Counted from the stretch's first letter, positions 26,462 to 35,608 are shown. The stretch is 64,000 bases of DNA from Spongiimicrobium salis (GCF_043678055.1 NZ_JBHEQA010000001.1:310001-374000); one strand, 5' to 3'. Made by a program: numbers and translations. The notes: generated from the letters alone by a model not told the origin.

Positions 26462-27023
26462 GCAGTATTCTTCTTCGTATACGACTTAGGGATTCTGGCG
26501 TAATTCCAAGATAACTTGCCAACTGATATTGGGGTACGCGTTCAACGAGTCCGGGTCGCTCCTTGATCAAAATAGCATAACGCTCTTCCGGGGATTTCAT
26601 GATATAGGTTGCCAGCAGTTCTTCATAACTTTCAAAATATTCACTAGAGAGTACACGGCAAAGGGATTCAAATTTTGGAAACCGCTTAAAAAAATCTGCT
26701 TCAGCTGAAAAATCTCCAAGCGTCAAGGTGGTATCCTCCTCACATATTAAATAGTATTTGGATGGTTTCATGGGGATACCGCTAATTCCATATTCCTCCG
26801 TATAAAAAAAAGTGGTACGTTCTTCTCCATCCACTAGATAATATTGCCGCACCAAGCCCCTTAAATTGAAATAACAACGCTCAGCAATTTCGCCTTCGCG
26901 AAGCAGTATTGTGCCTTTTTTAAAGGTGACAATCGGTATTTCTTCTTCCACCGCTCTTTTTTCTTCCTCAGTTAAGGAGGTATAGCGAGAAATATAGCGT
27001 ACTAAAGGGTTTTCCATTTCCAA
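26451..27023 (-). CDS. Crp/Fnr-family regulator
   Basis: The 190-residue protein has a cyclic-nucleotide-binding-type beta roll at residues ~20-120 (FKKGTILLREGEIAERCYFNLRGLVRQYYLVDGEERT) and a C-terminal helix-turn-helix (YQLASYLGITPESLSRIRRRIL). The sequence lacks the four-Cys cluster of Fnr, and no full cAMP phosphate-binding cassette is obvious. It lies between two DUF4386 genes, overlapping the upstream one tail-to-tail, and is a plausible regulator of both. The ligand is unknown. Confidence 0.85.
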   Translation of the reverse strand: MEMENPLVRYISRYTSLTEEEKRAVEEEIPIVTFKKGTILLREGEIAERCYFNLRGLVRQYYLVDGEERTTFFYTEEYGISGIPMKPSKYYLICEEDTTLTLGDFSAEADFFKRFPKFESLCRVLSSEYFESYEELLATYIMKSPEERYAILIKERPGLVERVPQYQLASYLGITPESLSRIRRRILLKS

Positions 27024-27096
27024 GGTTTCTACTTCTTAATATACTACAATTGCATAGAATACCAAAAACAATAGTTGTTGTCCTAGGGTACTACTG

Positions 27097-27771
27097 CTAT
27101 CTATTTTGGTTGTTTTCTGTCAAAATTTCGGAGGAAGCAAAACCTTTAACGAGAAGCCAAAAACTTAAAAAGAGTTCATTTAATCCCATTGGAAGATAAA
27201 AGCCGATATTTCTGGAGTATCCCAGCGCCTCCATGACCAAACCTATCCCCATTAGAACAACCGCTATAATTCCCCAAATAGGGATAAATTTAGGGACTAA
27301 CGCCATTTTAAAAAGACCATAGTAGAAGGCTAGGGCTCCGAAAGCCAGAACCAACGCCAAAAAGATAAAACTTCCATGATAGTCGGCTATAATCATTGCC
27401 CCAAGCGTGGTTAAGGTATCTACATTTTCTATTTGAGACTTGCCTATGGCTGACAAGGTCAACATATGAACTCCATTGATGGCAATAATAGCACATTTAA
27501 TAGAGCGAATGCCAACATACCATATTGCTATCTTTATATTCTCCGTATTAAAAATAGGGTACATCAACACCGCAATTCCCACAACCCCAAGCCCACAGAG
27601 CAACTGTAAAAGAACTGCAATTACAATAGCCGTAGTGCGATCAGAAACACCCAAAGGGAAATTAGGGCTTAAGAACAATTCTTGCAGGATACCATCTCCT
27701 ATACTATAGGTAAAAGTGGTTGCAATAAACAAAGCCCCTACCCATATTGCCGTTTTTCGCATTGCCCTCAT
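27097..27771 (-). CDS. DUF4386-like membrane protein
   Basis: The 224-residue protein has about six membrane helices. Its order of motifs parallels DUF4386: KTAIWVGALFIATTFTYSIGDGIL at the start, a central ADYHGSFIFLALVLAFGALAFYYGLFKMALVPKFIPIWG and a final LNELFLSFWLLVKGF. It lies upstream of the Crp gene on the same strand with 73 bases between, so the regulator and this gene may be cotranscribed. The second DUF4386 gene on the other side converges on the regulator. Confidence 0.75.
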   Translation of the reverse strand: MRAMRKTAIWVGALFIATTFTYSIGDGILQELFLSPNFPLGVSDRTTAIVIAVLLQLLCGLGVVGIAVLMYPIFNTENIKIAIWYVGIRSIKCAIIAINGVHMLTLSAIGKSQIENVDTLTTLGAMIIADYHGSFIFLALVLAFGALAFYYGLFKMALVPKFIPIWGIIAVVLMGIGLVMEALGYSRNIGFYLPMGLNELFLSFWLLVKGFASSEILTENNQNR

Positions 27772-27828
27772 TTCTTTTCATTTTTAGAATATTTACCTTT
27801 TAAATGTAGGCAACCTATAGGGTTCATC

Positions 27829-28227
27829 TCATTGACTTATGTTAAGAAATATCTTTTTTCGTTTTAAAAGTAAAAGTATTCCCATGATACAATACCCTAC
27901 ACTTTTCAGGGCATACCAAAAGGTAAACTGATAAAAATCGCCAGAGGGAACACCACTGGAGTCAATACGAATAATGATATTTAACAGCACACGTAAGACA
28001 CCATAACAAAGTATCATAATGCCCCAATAGGTAATGGCTTTCTGAATATTGGCATTGGGTTTCCAATAACAATACAGAAACGGACTCATCAATAGGACAC
28101 CTATAAGCATTGGATAGAATACTCCGATGAATAGGTAATTGAACATTTTGATCAAAAGAGGTATAAAACTAAAAACAAATACCTTTTCATATACATTGTA
28201 CGATCGTAGAGCATCCAATACTTTCAT
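27829..28227 (-). CDS. Hypothetical membrane protein, four helices
   Basis: The 132-residue protein has four hydrophobic segments (residues ~15-35, 38-55, 62-85 and 100-122) and a short basic tail (LLLKRKKIFLNISQ). The helix pattern resembles small unclassified Bacteroidota membrane proteins. I do not recognise a family. Its ATG overlaps the stop of the upstream peptidase gene by four bases, so it is translationally coupled to the M28 peptidase. Confidence 0.7.
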   Translation of the reverse strand: MKVLDALRSYNVYEKVFVFSFIPLLIKMFNYLFIGVFYPMLIGVLLMSPFLYCYWKPNANIQKAITYWGIMILCYGVLRVLLNIIIRIDSSGVPSGDFYQFTFWYALKSVGYCIMGILLLLKRKKIFLNISQ

Positions 28228-29126
28228 TGTGCAAGTTGTTTAAAGATATGATGTATAAATTGTGTACAAGAAGCCAAGTATTCAAAATTGACGGTAGCAT
28301 AAGTATCCGTAGGTTTATGGAGATGTGGTGTAGAATCCCCTTCCTCTTCAAATACGGCAATCGTATGAAATCCTGCAGCGGTAAACTGTCTATTGTCTGA
28401 AGCCCCTCCTCCCACTACTTCAAAGGGAATGCGGGATTCATCTGCCGTCTTGGTATACAACTCCTCCAGAAAAGGAGCGGGGGATTGCAGGGTAATGGCT
28501 TTATCACCATCATTGTCCCAACCTATTAAATCAAAAATGTGGGCCGAATGTATCTTTCGTTTTGTATTTTTCAGCAGCTTTACATAAGCTCCACTGCCTA
28601 CCTCATTATCTTCTTCCTGATCAAATAATACAATGAGAAAATTGACTTTTCGTTCTTTAAGCAAGGTTAATTTGTTGGCGATGGCCAAGCAGAGTGCTAC
28701 TCCAGAAGCATTATCTATGGCTCCCGGACAATCCCGTTCAGAATCGTAATGAGCTCCAAAAAGTACATATTCTTCACTGGGAATCGTTGCCGGTAATACC
28801 GCCGCTACATTGACCCCTTTCATTGGCCCCATAAGCAAATCCAGAAAGGGATTGCCGTTGGTAGCTTTATATCGGTGGTTTTCCAATTGCCAATGTATTC
28901 CCTTGAGGTATTGGGATAAATACTCCACGGTTAAATCCCGTTCCCTAGGGGAAGCCCTTTGCGCTAAATAAATCTCATTTTTCAATGGACGTTCTCCTGT
29001 TAATTTGGCTATAATTTGCTGTTGTAACGGTATCCATTCCGAGCCTACTATGGAATCCTGGGCACAGCCCATACATGAAAACAACAGAAAAAAAACAATA
29101 TGGATTACCTTTGATAAAACTCCCAT
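28224..29126 (-). CDS. M28-family zinc peptidase, exported
   Basis: The 300-residue protein starts with a signal sequence that ends in FSCMGCAQ, compatible with either lipidation or cleavage. The M28 zinc ligands are visible: His in FGAHYDSERDCPGAIDNASG, the Asp of the same block, the Glu pair in LFDQEEDNEVGSGAY, an Asp in HIFDLIGWDND and a final His near STPHLHKPTDT. These enzymes are aminopeptidases or glutaminyl cyclases. The gene is 1 base from the end of the serine-hydrolase gene, and its stop overlaps the next gene. Confidence 0.88.
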   Translation of the reverse strand: MGVLSKVIHIVFFLLFSCMGCAQDSIVGSEWIPLQQQIIAKLTGERPLKNEIYLAQRASPRERDLTVEYLSQYLKGIHWQLENHRYKATNGNPFLDLLMGPMKGVNVAAVLPATIPSEEYVLFGAHYDSERDCPGAIDNASGVALCLAIANKLTLLKERKVNFLIVLFDQEEDNEVGSGAYVKLLKNTKRKIHSAHIFDLIGWDNDGDKAITLQSPAPFLEELYTKTADESRIPFEVVGGGASDNRQFTAAGFHTIAVFEEEGDSTPHLHKPTDTYATVNFEYLASCTQFIHHIFKQLAQ

Positions 29127-29127
29127 G

Positions 29128-30240
29128 TTATTCTCCTTTAAGTTGTGCTGTTTTCCACTGTACCCATTGTCGTAAGGTCCCTTTCAATACATTATCTCCC
29201 TGAGAGCCGTTGCTCAACATCACCATTCCGCTTTGGTGTTCAAAATCCAAAAAGAAAGCAGATTCCCAACCTGTATTGGACCCGGCATGCCCTTTCACCG
29301 TAATGGCACCGAAGGGATATATAATATAACCCAATCCATAATTGCCATTGCTCAAAGGAACCGGGGTACGCATCTCTTCCATGCTTTTGCGGCTTACAAT
29401 GCTATTTTCCTGTAAACTGGCATGAGCGAATAGCAACAAATCTTCCAAGGTAGTATGTAAGCCTGCTGCCGCTTGAGCGGTAAAACGTTCTAGATATACT
29501 TCTTTGCCTTCTTCATCATAGGGTTTTGCTGAATTTTTAAGAATCTTCCCATCTATATGGAAGCTAGAGTTTTTCATCTTTAAAGGATCAAAAATTTCTT
29601 GTTGCATATAGGTGGCAAACGAAGTTTCGGTAACCTCTTCAATAAGTAATTGTAATAGGGTATACCCTCCTCCAGAATATTTGAATTTTGTTTGTGGGGC
29701 AATAATCACTTCCACTGGCTCATTGGCACGTACATCGCCATTGACTCCATCCAAAGAGGCTTCCAGTGTTGGCAGGGTTTGATCGGGATGGAATCCCGGG
29801 TATCCGTGAACCGATATTCCTCCCGTATGACTCAACAAACTTCGAACCGTAATCTTCTTTTTATCAAATTCAGTTTCTGGCAGTTTCCATCTACGGATAT
29901 AAATCTCAATAGGGGCATCCAAATCAACCTTTCCTTTTTCCACAAGCTTCAGTATCCCCCAAGCGGTAAACATCTTGGAAATAGAACCAATATTAAAGCC
30001 TGTTTTTTCAGTAACCGTTATCTGTTTTTCCCGATCGGCCCATCCTATTCCCTCTTTGTACACTACTTTACCTTTATCGATTATGGCAATAGCCGCTCCC
30101 GGAACATTTTTCTCTTTCATTCTTTTGGTCAAACTTTCCTCCAGGGTCTTGGTAAAGGTATCAATGGTCATTTTGCTATCTTTTTGCGCATAGGAAATTG
30201 AAGCGGTCAATAGCAACATCAACACGAGATATTTTTTCAT
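29128..30240 (-). CDS. Serine hydrolase (beta-lactamase class C/PBP-like), exported
   Basis: The 370-residue protein has a signal peptide cleaved near residue 19 (ISYAQ). The active-site SxxK is SISK in the block GFNIGSISKMFTAWGILKL. The YxN position reads YSG in FKYSGGGYTLLQL, and the KTG box is replaced by HAG in VKGHAGSNTGW, a pattern usual for esterase or peptidase members rather than for true beta-lactamases. It is first of a three-gene run with the M28 peptidase and a small membrane protein, which suggests a peptide-processing role. Confidence 0.87.
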   Translation of the reverse strand: MKKYLVLMLLLTASISYAQKDSKMTIDTFTKTLEESLTKRMKEKNVPGAAIAIIDKGKVVYKEGIGWADREKQITVTEKTGFNIGSISKMFTAWGILKLVEKGKVDLDAPIEIYIRRWKLPETEFDKKKITVRSLLSHTGGISVHGYPGFHPDQTLPTLEASLDGVNGDVRANEPVEVIIAPQTKFKYSGGGYTLLQLLIEEVTETSFATYMQQEIFDPLKMKNSSFHIDGKILKNSAKPYDEEGKEVYLERFTAQAAAGLHTTLEDLLLFAHASLQENSIVSRKSMEEMRTPVPLSNGNYGLGYIIYPFGAITVKGHAGSNTGWESAFFLDFEHQSGMVMLSNGSQGDNVLKGTLRQWVQWKTAQLKGE

Positions 30241-30268
30241 AATGATTGTTTAAGGTTCGTAATTGAAA

Positions 30269-30276
30269 CAAACATA
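30269..30276 (-). promoter_or_regulatory. -7 promoter box for the serine hydrolase operon
   Basis: On the minus strand this reads TATGTTTG, matching TAnnTTTG. It lies 28 bases before the ATG at 30240. A weak GTTG is present upstream in place of the -33 TTTG. Confidence 0.4.
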
Positions 30277-30439
30277 TGGTGGTCACTGCGGCTCAACTAA
30301 CTTTTTTGACGAACACTTCTGTTGTCATTACACAGATATCCTTTCCATTGACAAACAGGGGTTTGTCCATGAAATTTATGCGTACCGCATCGATTTTGGG
30401 CTGTTTGTCAAATTAATTGCAACCCCAATGGCAAATTGA

Positions 30440-30447
30440 TACTTTTG
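30440..30447 (+). promoter_or_regulatory. -7 promoter box, possibly leaderless start
   Basis: TACTTTTG fits TAnnTTTG, and an ATTG lies 20 bases upstream at the -33 position. The ATG of the LytS-type kinase begins at 30452, only four bases after the box, so transcription would begin at or very near the start codon. Confidence 0.4.
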
Positions 30448-30451
30448 AACT

Positions 30452-31252
30452 ATGATATCCTTTTTAAAGCGACATTACCCTAGGGTCATTGCCTTTGTAA
30501 TCATTGTTATTTCTCTCTGGGGAATGCTCATTTTTAAGCAACTTGGAGAATTTGAGCACAGCTATGAATACGACAACTATTTCAGCATTTTTCAACTGCT
30601 GTTTACCGTTACTATAGGATATCTTATTATTTCCTGGCTATTTCGACTCTGGAAACAATATCGGCAATTGAAGCAAGAGAAATCCAAAGCCGAACTGGCC
30701 TTACTCAAAAGCAAGATCGACCCCCATTTTTTCTTTAACACCCTGAACAATCTCTATGGCTTGGCAGTAGAAAAGTCCGACGATACTCCTAAAATGATTT
30801 TAAAACTTTCGGAAATCATGCGTTATACCATCTACGAAGGTGCTCGCGAGACGGTCTCGTTACAGGAAGAGATATCCTATTTGGAACAATACATTGAAAT
30901 TCATAAAATACGCTATAAAAAAAGTGTTCGCATTCATTTTGACAAAGACATAGATATCTCGGAAACCCAGATTCCGCCCTTATTGTTTATTATGCTACTC
31001 GAAAATGCCTTTAAGCATGGCGTGGATAGTTTAACACAGGATGCCTATATCCATTTACAATTGAAAGCGAAAAATAAAAACGTATCTTTTACTATAGAAA
31101 ACAACTATGACGCCAGTAAAAAAGAGCAAGAAGGAATTGGTCTGGAAAACTTGAAATACAGATTGCAATTGTTGTATCCAAGACGACATCAATTGGAGTT
31201 CCATTCGGATGCATCGGTATTTAAAGTACAACTCATAATACAAACAAAATGA
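30452..31252 (+). CDS. LytS-type sensor histidine kinase
   Basis: The 266-residue protein has two N-terminal membrane helices (residues ~12-30 and ~45-65), a short coiled linker, and a HisKA_LytS domain with the signature HFFFNTLNNLYGLAVEK, whose His is the phospho-acceptor. A HATPase_c domain follows, with an N box in LLENAFKHGV. The stop overlaps the ATG of the LytTR regulator by four bases. The protein is closely similar in plan to the second LytS-type kinase of the window. The sensed signal is unknown. Confidence 0.88.
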   Translation: MISFLKRHYPRVIAFVIIVISLWGMLIFKQLGEFEHSYEYDNYFSIFQLLFTVTIGYLIISWLFRLWKQYRQLKQEKSKAELALLKSKIDPHFFFNTLNNLYGLAVEKSDDTPKMILKLSEIMRYTIYEGARETVSLQEEISYLEQYIEIHKIRYKKSVRIHFDKDIDISETQIPPLLFIMLLENAFKHGVDSLTQDAYIHLQLKAKNKNVSFTIENNYDASKKEQEGIGLENLKYRLQLLYPRRHQLEFHSDASVFKVQLIIQTK

Positions 31253-31950
31253 TATCCTATCTTATTGCCGACGATGAGCCTATAGCGCATCGGATCATTG
31301 AAGGTTATGCCCAAGATTTGCCCCAGCTTAAAAAAGTGGCCAATTGTTACGATGCTTTCGAAACCATTCGGCAATTGCAACAGCATACTGTTGACCTAGT
31401 TTTTTTAGATATCAATATGCCGAAACTAACAGGATTTGAACTATTAAAAACATTGTCACATCCGCCAAAAGTTATTGTCACCTCTGCTTATAAAGAATTT
31501 GCCTTGGAAGGTTATGAATTGAATATCGTGGATTATCTGTTAAAACCTTTTTCTTTTGAACGTTTTATGACCGCTGTAAATAAGATTTCTCTACATCATG
31601 CCATTCCCACTGTTCCCGAATCGCAACAGCAAAAAGAGGAGCGCCTTAGCATTAAAGGGGATAAAAAACACTATCTCATCGCTTTTGATGATATTCTATT
31701 TGTAGAAGCCTATGGCAATTATTGTAAAGTATTCACGATTGAGGAGGTCATTACGACCCTACAAAAAATATCGACCTTCGAAACGCGCTTGCCCCAAAAC
31801 TTTATACGGATCCACAAGTCCTTTATCGTTGCCAAAAACAAGGTAAAAGCTATTGAAGGAAATACCATTCATCTAAAAAAACACAGCCTTCCCATTGGTC
31901 AAACCTATAGGAGTGCCATTAAAATTATTTTTAATACTTTCAATTCTTGA
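31249..31950 (+). CDS. LytTR-family response regulator
   Basis: The 233-residue protein has a receiver domain (residues 1-115, acidic IADDEP near 6, phospho-Asp in VFLDINMP near residue 54, Lys in YLLKPF) and a C-terminal LytTR DNA-binding domain (~130-233, with ILFVEAYGNYCKVF and FIRIHKSFIVA). It is translationally coupled to the LytS kinase. The next gene downstream, a D-amino-acid dehydrogenase-like enzyme, begins 23 bases later and is a plausible target or operon member. Confidence 0.9.
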   Translation: MISYLIADDEPIAHRIIEGYAQDLPQLKKVANCYDAFETIRQLQQHTVDLVFLDINMPKLTGFELLKTLSHPPKVIVTSAYKEFALEGYELNIVDYLLKPFSFERFMTAVNKISLHHAIPTVPESQQQKEERLSIKGDKKHYLIAFDDILFVEAYGNYCKVFTIEEVITTLQKISTFETRLPQNFIRIHKSFIVAKNKVKAIEGNTIHLKKHSLPIGQTYRSAIKIIFNTFNS

Positions 31951-31973
31951 AATAACCATAGGCCGATATTTTA

Positions 31974-33221
31974 ATGAATAAGGAAATTGTTATTATTGGT
32001 GGTGGCATCATGGGTTTATGCACGGCGTATTACGCTTTGAAAGAAGGCCATAAAGTTACCATAGTAGATCAATCCAATATGGACCAAGGGGCTTCGTATG
32101 TGAATGCGGGGTACTTATCGCCCAGTCATATTATTCCTTTATCGGCTCCCGGAGTCATGAAACAAGGCATCCGTTGGATGTTCAACAAATCTAGTCCCTT
32201 ATACATTAAACCGAGATTAAATGTCGATTTCATCCGATGGACCTTAGCCTTCAACCGATCCTGCAACGCAAAACATGTAGAGCGTTCCGCGCCTATCATA
32301 AGAGATATTGCGGTCTGGAGTCAGCGCTTATACGAAGATATCCGAAAAACAGAAGGCTTTTCCTTCCACTATGAAAAGAAGGGGCTTTTCATGCTGTGTC
32401 AAACCGAGAAGATGTTGGAGAAGGAAGCTAAGGTCATCGCTTTAGCCAATGATCTGGGGTTGGAAGCTTCTCTTTTAGACAAGAAAGGGATTGAGAAATT
32501 GGAACCAAATATTGGCATTGAGGCCTTGGGTGCAGCATATTTTAAATGCGACCATCATACTACACCTGGGGAATTCATGGCAGAACTGAAAACTTATTTA
32601 GAACAAAATGGCGTGACTTTTTTACGTCATGAGAAGGTAGTTGACCTTAGCATGGAGCAAAAAAGAATAACGGCCTTGGCTACTTCCAAAAGGCAATTAA
32701 AGGCAGATAACTTTGTTCTTGCCGCGGGTTCTTGGAGCAATTTTCTAAGTAAAAAAATAGGATTGACACTCCTCTTACAGGCGGGAAAGGGCTACCGCAT
32801 CAACACTAAAAACCCAACGGGAATCCGGATTCCGGCCATCTTAGCGGAAGCAAAATGTGCCGTTACTCCCATGAATGGATTTACACGTTTTGCGGGAACC
32901 ATGGAAATTGCGGGAATACAAAGTAAAATTAACCCTATTAGAGTAGAAGCCATTGCCCAATCTGTACAACGCTATTATCCCGAACTTGAAATTACTGCGC
33001 AAGAAAAGAAGGCCGCAGCATGTGGATTACGCCCAGTATCCCCAGATGGATTGCCTTATATTGGAGTATCCTCAAAGTGTAGTAATTTAGTAGTTGCCAC
33101 CGGACATGCCATGATGGGGTGGAGTATGGGAGCCGCTACCGGAAAACTGGTCTCAGAAATCATTTCGGAAAAAAAACCATCACTAGATCTATCTCCGTAT
33201 CACCCAGACCGGAAATTCTAA
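31974..33221 (+). CDS. FAD-dependent D-amino-acid dehydrogenase-like oxidoreductase
   Basis: The 415-residue protein has the Rossmann FAD motif GGGIMGLCTAYYAL near residue 8. The DAO (D-amino-acid oxidase) domain continues through the middle with CPVK-like blocks, and the C-terminal GHAMMGWSMGAATGKLVSEI supports a DadA-like fold. Family members oxidise D-amino acids or related amines. It has no membrane segment and no signal. It follows the LytS/LytTR pair with only 23 bases between and may be cotranscribed with it. Confidence 0.83.
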   Translation: MNKEIVIIGGGIMGLCTAYYALKEGHKVTIVDQSNMDQGASYVNAGYLSPSHIIPLSAPGVMKQGIRWMFNKSSPLYIKPRLNVDFIRWTLAFNRSCNAKHVERSAPIIRDIAVWSQRLYEDIRKTEGFSFHYEKKGLFMLCQTEKMLEKEAKVIALANDLGLEASLLDKKGIEKLEPNIGIEALGAAYFKCDHHTTPGEFMAELKTYLEQNGVTFLRHEKVVDLSMEQKRITALATSKRQLKADNFVLAAGSWSNFLSKKIGLTLLLQAGKGYRINTKNPTGIRIPAILAEAKCAVTPMNGFTRFAGTMEIAGIQSKINPIRVEAIAQSVQRYYPELEITAQEKKAAACGLRPVSPDGLPYIGVSSKCSNLVVATGHAMMGWSMGAATGKLVSEIISEKKPSLDLSPYHPDRKF

Positions 33222-33451
33222 ATTCTTTGGAATACTAGCTTATTGTTAAGCGATTCTTTAGCTTCACTGTTCTTATTGAATTTCATCGACCTCTTCAACA
33301 AATACATCAATTATATACCCCTTTCGCACTACTCAGGGAAAAATATACAAGCGAACAGGAAAAGTAGCCATTTTATAAGCCTAATAGGTGTTGCATCTTT
33401 GTATTGTCAATATGACACAAGATGGTATTATAAACTTAAATAAAATATAGT

Positions 33452-34000
33452 ATGACAACATTTAATGTTCCAACAAGAGAAGAAGTAAGTTCAGAAAATC
33501 AAGCAATTTTTGATCATTTGGAAAAAGCAGTAGGTTTTGTTCCCAATTTATTTGCTACCTATGCCTATTCTGAAAATGCATTAAAAAACTATTTGGATTT
33601 TTCCAATGCCAAAACATCGCTTAAAGCAAAGGAAAAAGAAGCGGTAAATTTAGCGGTTAGTCAAGTCAACAACTGTGAATATTGTCTTTCTGCACATACG
33701 GCAATTAGTAAAATGAATGGTTTTACCGATGAGCAGATCCTTGAATTGAGAAGTGGAAGAGCTTCTTTTGATTCCAAATTGGATGCCTTGGCAAGATTGG
33801 CCAAAAACATTACGGAAAATCGAGGAAATACCGATGCTGAAGTTTTGGAAAATTTCTTCAATGCAGGCTGGTCCAAAGAAAACTTGATCGATACCATTTC
33901 ATTGGTAGGGGATAAAACAATTTCCAATTATATCAACAATACGACTAGAGTACCCGTTGACTTCCCCATTGCCCAACCTTTAACAAATGAGTTCGCTTAA
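33452..34000 (+). CDS. AhpD-like carboxymuconolactone decarboxylase family protein
   Basis: The 182-residue protein has the AhpD active-site pattern Cys75-Glu-Tyr-Cys78 with His82 (NNCEYCLSAHT), which in AhpD-type peroxidase-linked disulfide reductases forms the redox pair. The N-terminal PTREEVSSENQAIFDHL and the C-terminal FPIAQPL are shared with the next gene. No signal peptide is seen. It probably acts in cytoplasmic peroxide or thiol defence. A second copy lies 167 bases downstream. Confidence 0.87.
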   Translation: MTTFNVPTREEVSSENQAIFDHLEKAVGFVPNLFATYAYSENALKNYLDFSNAKTSLKAKEKEAVNLAVSQVNNCEYCLSAHTAISKMNGFTDEQILELRSGRASFDSKLDALARLAKNITENRGNTDAEVLENFFNAGWSKENLIDTISLVGDKTISNYINNTTRVPVDFPIAQPLTNEFA

Positions 34001-34016
34001 TTTGTGTTTTTTCATG

Positions 34017-34042
34017 AAAGGCCCGGCTTCATGCCGGGCTTT
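34017..34042 (+). terminator. Intrinsic terminator between the AhpD paralogues
   Basis: GCCCGGC pairs with GCCGGGC across a 5-base loop (34021-34039), with an A run before and a T run after, so it should end the transcript of the first AhpD-like gene. Confidence 0.75.
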
Positions 34043-34167
34043 ACTGGAATAGGCCCACTACATATGAAGTAGGCTTAGAACAGTTCTCAACCCTTTCTAA
34101 ACAAAGCAATAGCATTTGTTTGAAAACCAGTCCCACCTACGATTTTTTCAACACAAACAACAAACAA

Positions 34168-34716
34168 ATGAAAAAATTTCATGTACCTACAAAAAATGAA
34201 GTGAATAGCGACAATCAAATCATTTTTGATCATTATGAGAAAAATATTGGTTTTATGCCCAATTCCCTTGCCATTTATGCCCATTCTGAGAATGCTTTAA
34301 AAAATTATCTGAACTTCAACAATGCAAAGACTTCGCTAAATGATCAGGAAAAAGAAGCTGTAAATCTAGTTGTAAGTCAGGTAAACCATTCACATCATTG
34401 CGTTTCCGTGCATACATTCGTTGGGCGATTAATTGGTTTTACGGATGCACAAATGCTGGAATTACGCAAAGGAAAAGCATCTTTTGACCCAAAAATAGAT
34501 GCGCTCGTTAAATTGGCGAAAGACATCACAGCACACCGAGGAAATAGCAGGCCGGAAATCCTTGAAAATTTCTTCAAGGCAGGTTGGACCAAGGAAAATT
34601 TAATAGATGCCATTTCCCTTGTGGGCGATAAGACCATAGCCAATTACATGAACAGTACAATTCCTTCGGAAATTGATTTTCCTGTAGCTCCGCGACTAGA
34701 GGAAGACAATCTCTAG
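34168..34716 (+). CDS. AhpD-like paralogue with incomplete CxxC motif
   Basis: I place the start at the ATG at 34168 (MKKFHVPTKNEV), not at 34120, because it aligns with the paralogue start. The 182-residue protein is clearly a tandem duplicate of the upstream gene: PTKNEVNSDNQIIFDHYEKN, LENFFKAGWTKENLIDAISLVGDKTIANYMN and many other blocks match. The first redox Cys is replaced: position 75 is Ser in NHSHHCVSVH, while Cys78 and His82 remain. A two-Cys disulfide reductase cycle is thus impossible for it alone. It may have another activity or be regulatory. Confidence 0.85.
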   Translation: MKKFHVPTKNEVNSDNQIIFDHYEKNIGFMPNSLAIYAHSENALKNYLNFNNAKTSLNDQEKEAVNLVVSQVNHSHHCVSVHTFVGRLIGFTDAQMLELRKGKASFDPKIDALVKLAKDITAHRGNSRPEILENFFKAGWTKENLIDAISLVGDKTIANYMNSTIPSEIDFPVAPRLEEDNL

Positions 34717-34743
34717 CCATTAAAAAAGCGGGTATCTGCCCCA

Positions 34744-35502
34744 TTAATTTGTGACCATGATACCCCCATCAATAGTCACGGCAGACCCTGTCATCCAAGA
34801 AGCATCGTCAGAGGCTAAAAACAACGCTAATTTTGCAATATCATTGGGTTGGCCCAATCGTTTCAGGGGTGTTGCATTCTCTACATTGGCCACTGCTGCA
34901 TCCGGATCTTCAAATGCCTTGGCTGAATCCCATATCAACGGAGTATCTACAGGTCCCGGACAAATAGCATTGATGCGTATTTCCGGACCGTAATCTAGCG
35001 CCATTTGTTTTACCAAAGCTACCAAGGCTGCTTTTGAGGCACAATAAATGGGGTGATTGGGAAAGCTTTTGAACGCAGCTATAGAGGCATTGGAAATAAT
35101 GGTCCCTTTTTGCGTTTTAATATAGGGAATGGCGTATTTACACAGATAAAAAAAGGCATTGAAGTTTATATTTAAAGTCTGGTGCCAAGCGGCTATGGTC
35201 ATTTCTGTAATACTCCCTATGCCCAATACTCCAGCATTAGTGACCACACCGTTGAGTTTCCCATAGGTAGCAATGGCACGTGTCACAAGTTGTTCATTGA
35301 CTTCGGGTTCACTGATGTCCCCTGCATGAAAAACCGCCTCTGCATTGATACTTTTCAACTCTTGAAGCAAGGCCTCTCCCCTTTCCTTATTCCTTCCGCT
35401 CAATAGGAGCTTGCCCCCCTCTTCTGCAAACAAAATGGCAATCGCCTTTCCCATACCACTAGTTGCTCCCGTTATGATATATACCTTATCTTTCAATTTC
35501 AT
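34744..35502 (-). CDS. Short-chain dehydrogenase/reductase
   Basis: The 252-residue protein has the cofactor motif GATSGMGKA near residue 12, the NAG motif in VTNAGVLGIGS, the catalytic Ser in IISNASIAAF and YxxxK in YCASKAALVA. It is a classical SDR of normal length. The GGIMVTN tail is ordinary. Cofactor choice cannot be fixed, though Gly-rich loop residues and an Arg (SGRNKER) favour NADPH. It converges on the AhpD-like paralogue with only 27 bases between the stop codons. Confidence 0.88.
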   Translation of the reverse strand: MKLKDKVYIITGATSGMGKAIAILFAEEGGKLLLSGRNKERGEALLQELKSINAEAVFHAGDISEPEVNEQLVTRAIATYGKLNGVVTNAGVLGIGSITEMTIAAWHQTLNINFNAFFYLCKYAIPYIKTQKGTIISNASIAAFKSFPNHPIYCASKAALVALVKQMALDYGPEIRINAICPGPVDTPLIWDSAKAFEDPDAAVANVENATPLKRLGQPNDIAKLALFLASDDASWMTGSAVTIDGGIMVTN

Positions 35503-35608
35503 TTTTTGTAATTTTTATGGCAGTTCTGTATTATTATCCTATCATAAATTCGTAAAAAGTATTCCACTCTACCTCGATTGCGCCAGATTCTCCCCCTCAA
35601 GCATTCGT

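Noticed and set aside
33243..33443. A 66-codon reading on the plus strand upstream of the AhpD-like gene.
   Set aside because: No domain, no ribosome-binding context and poor composition; it lies where the promoter of the AhpD gene should be.
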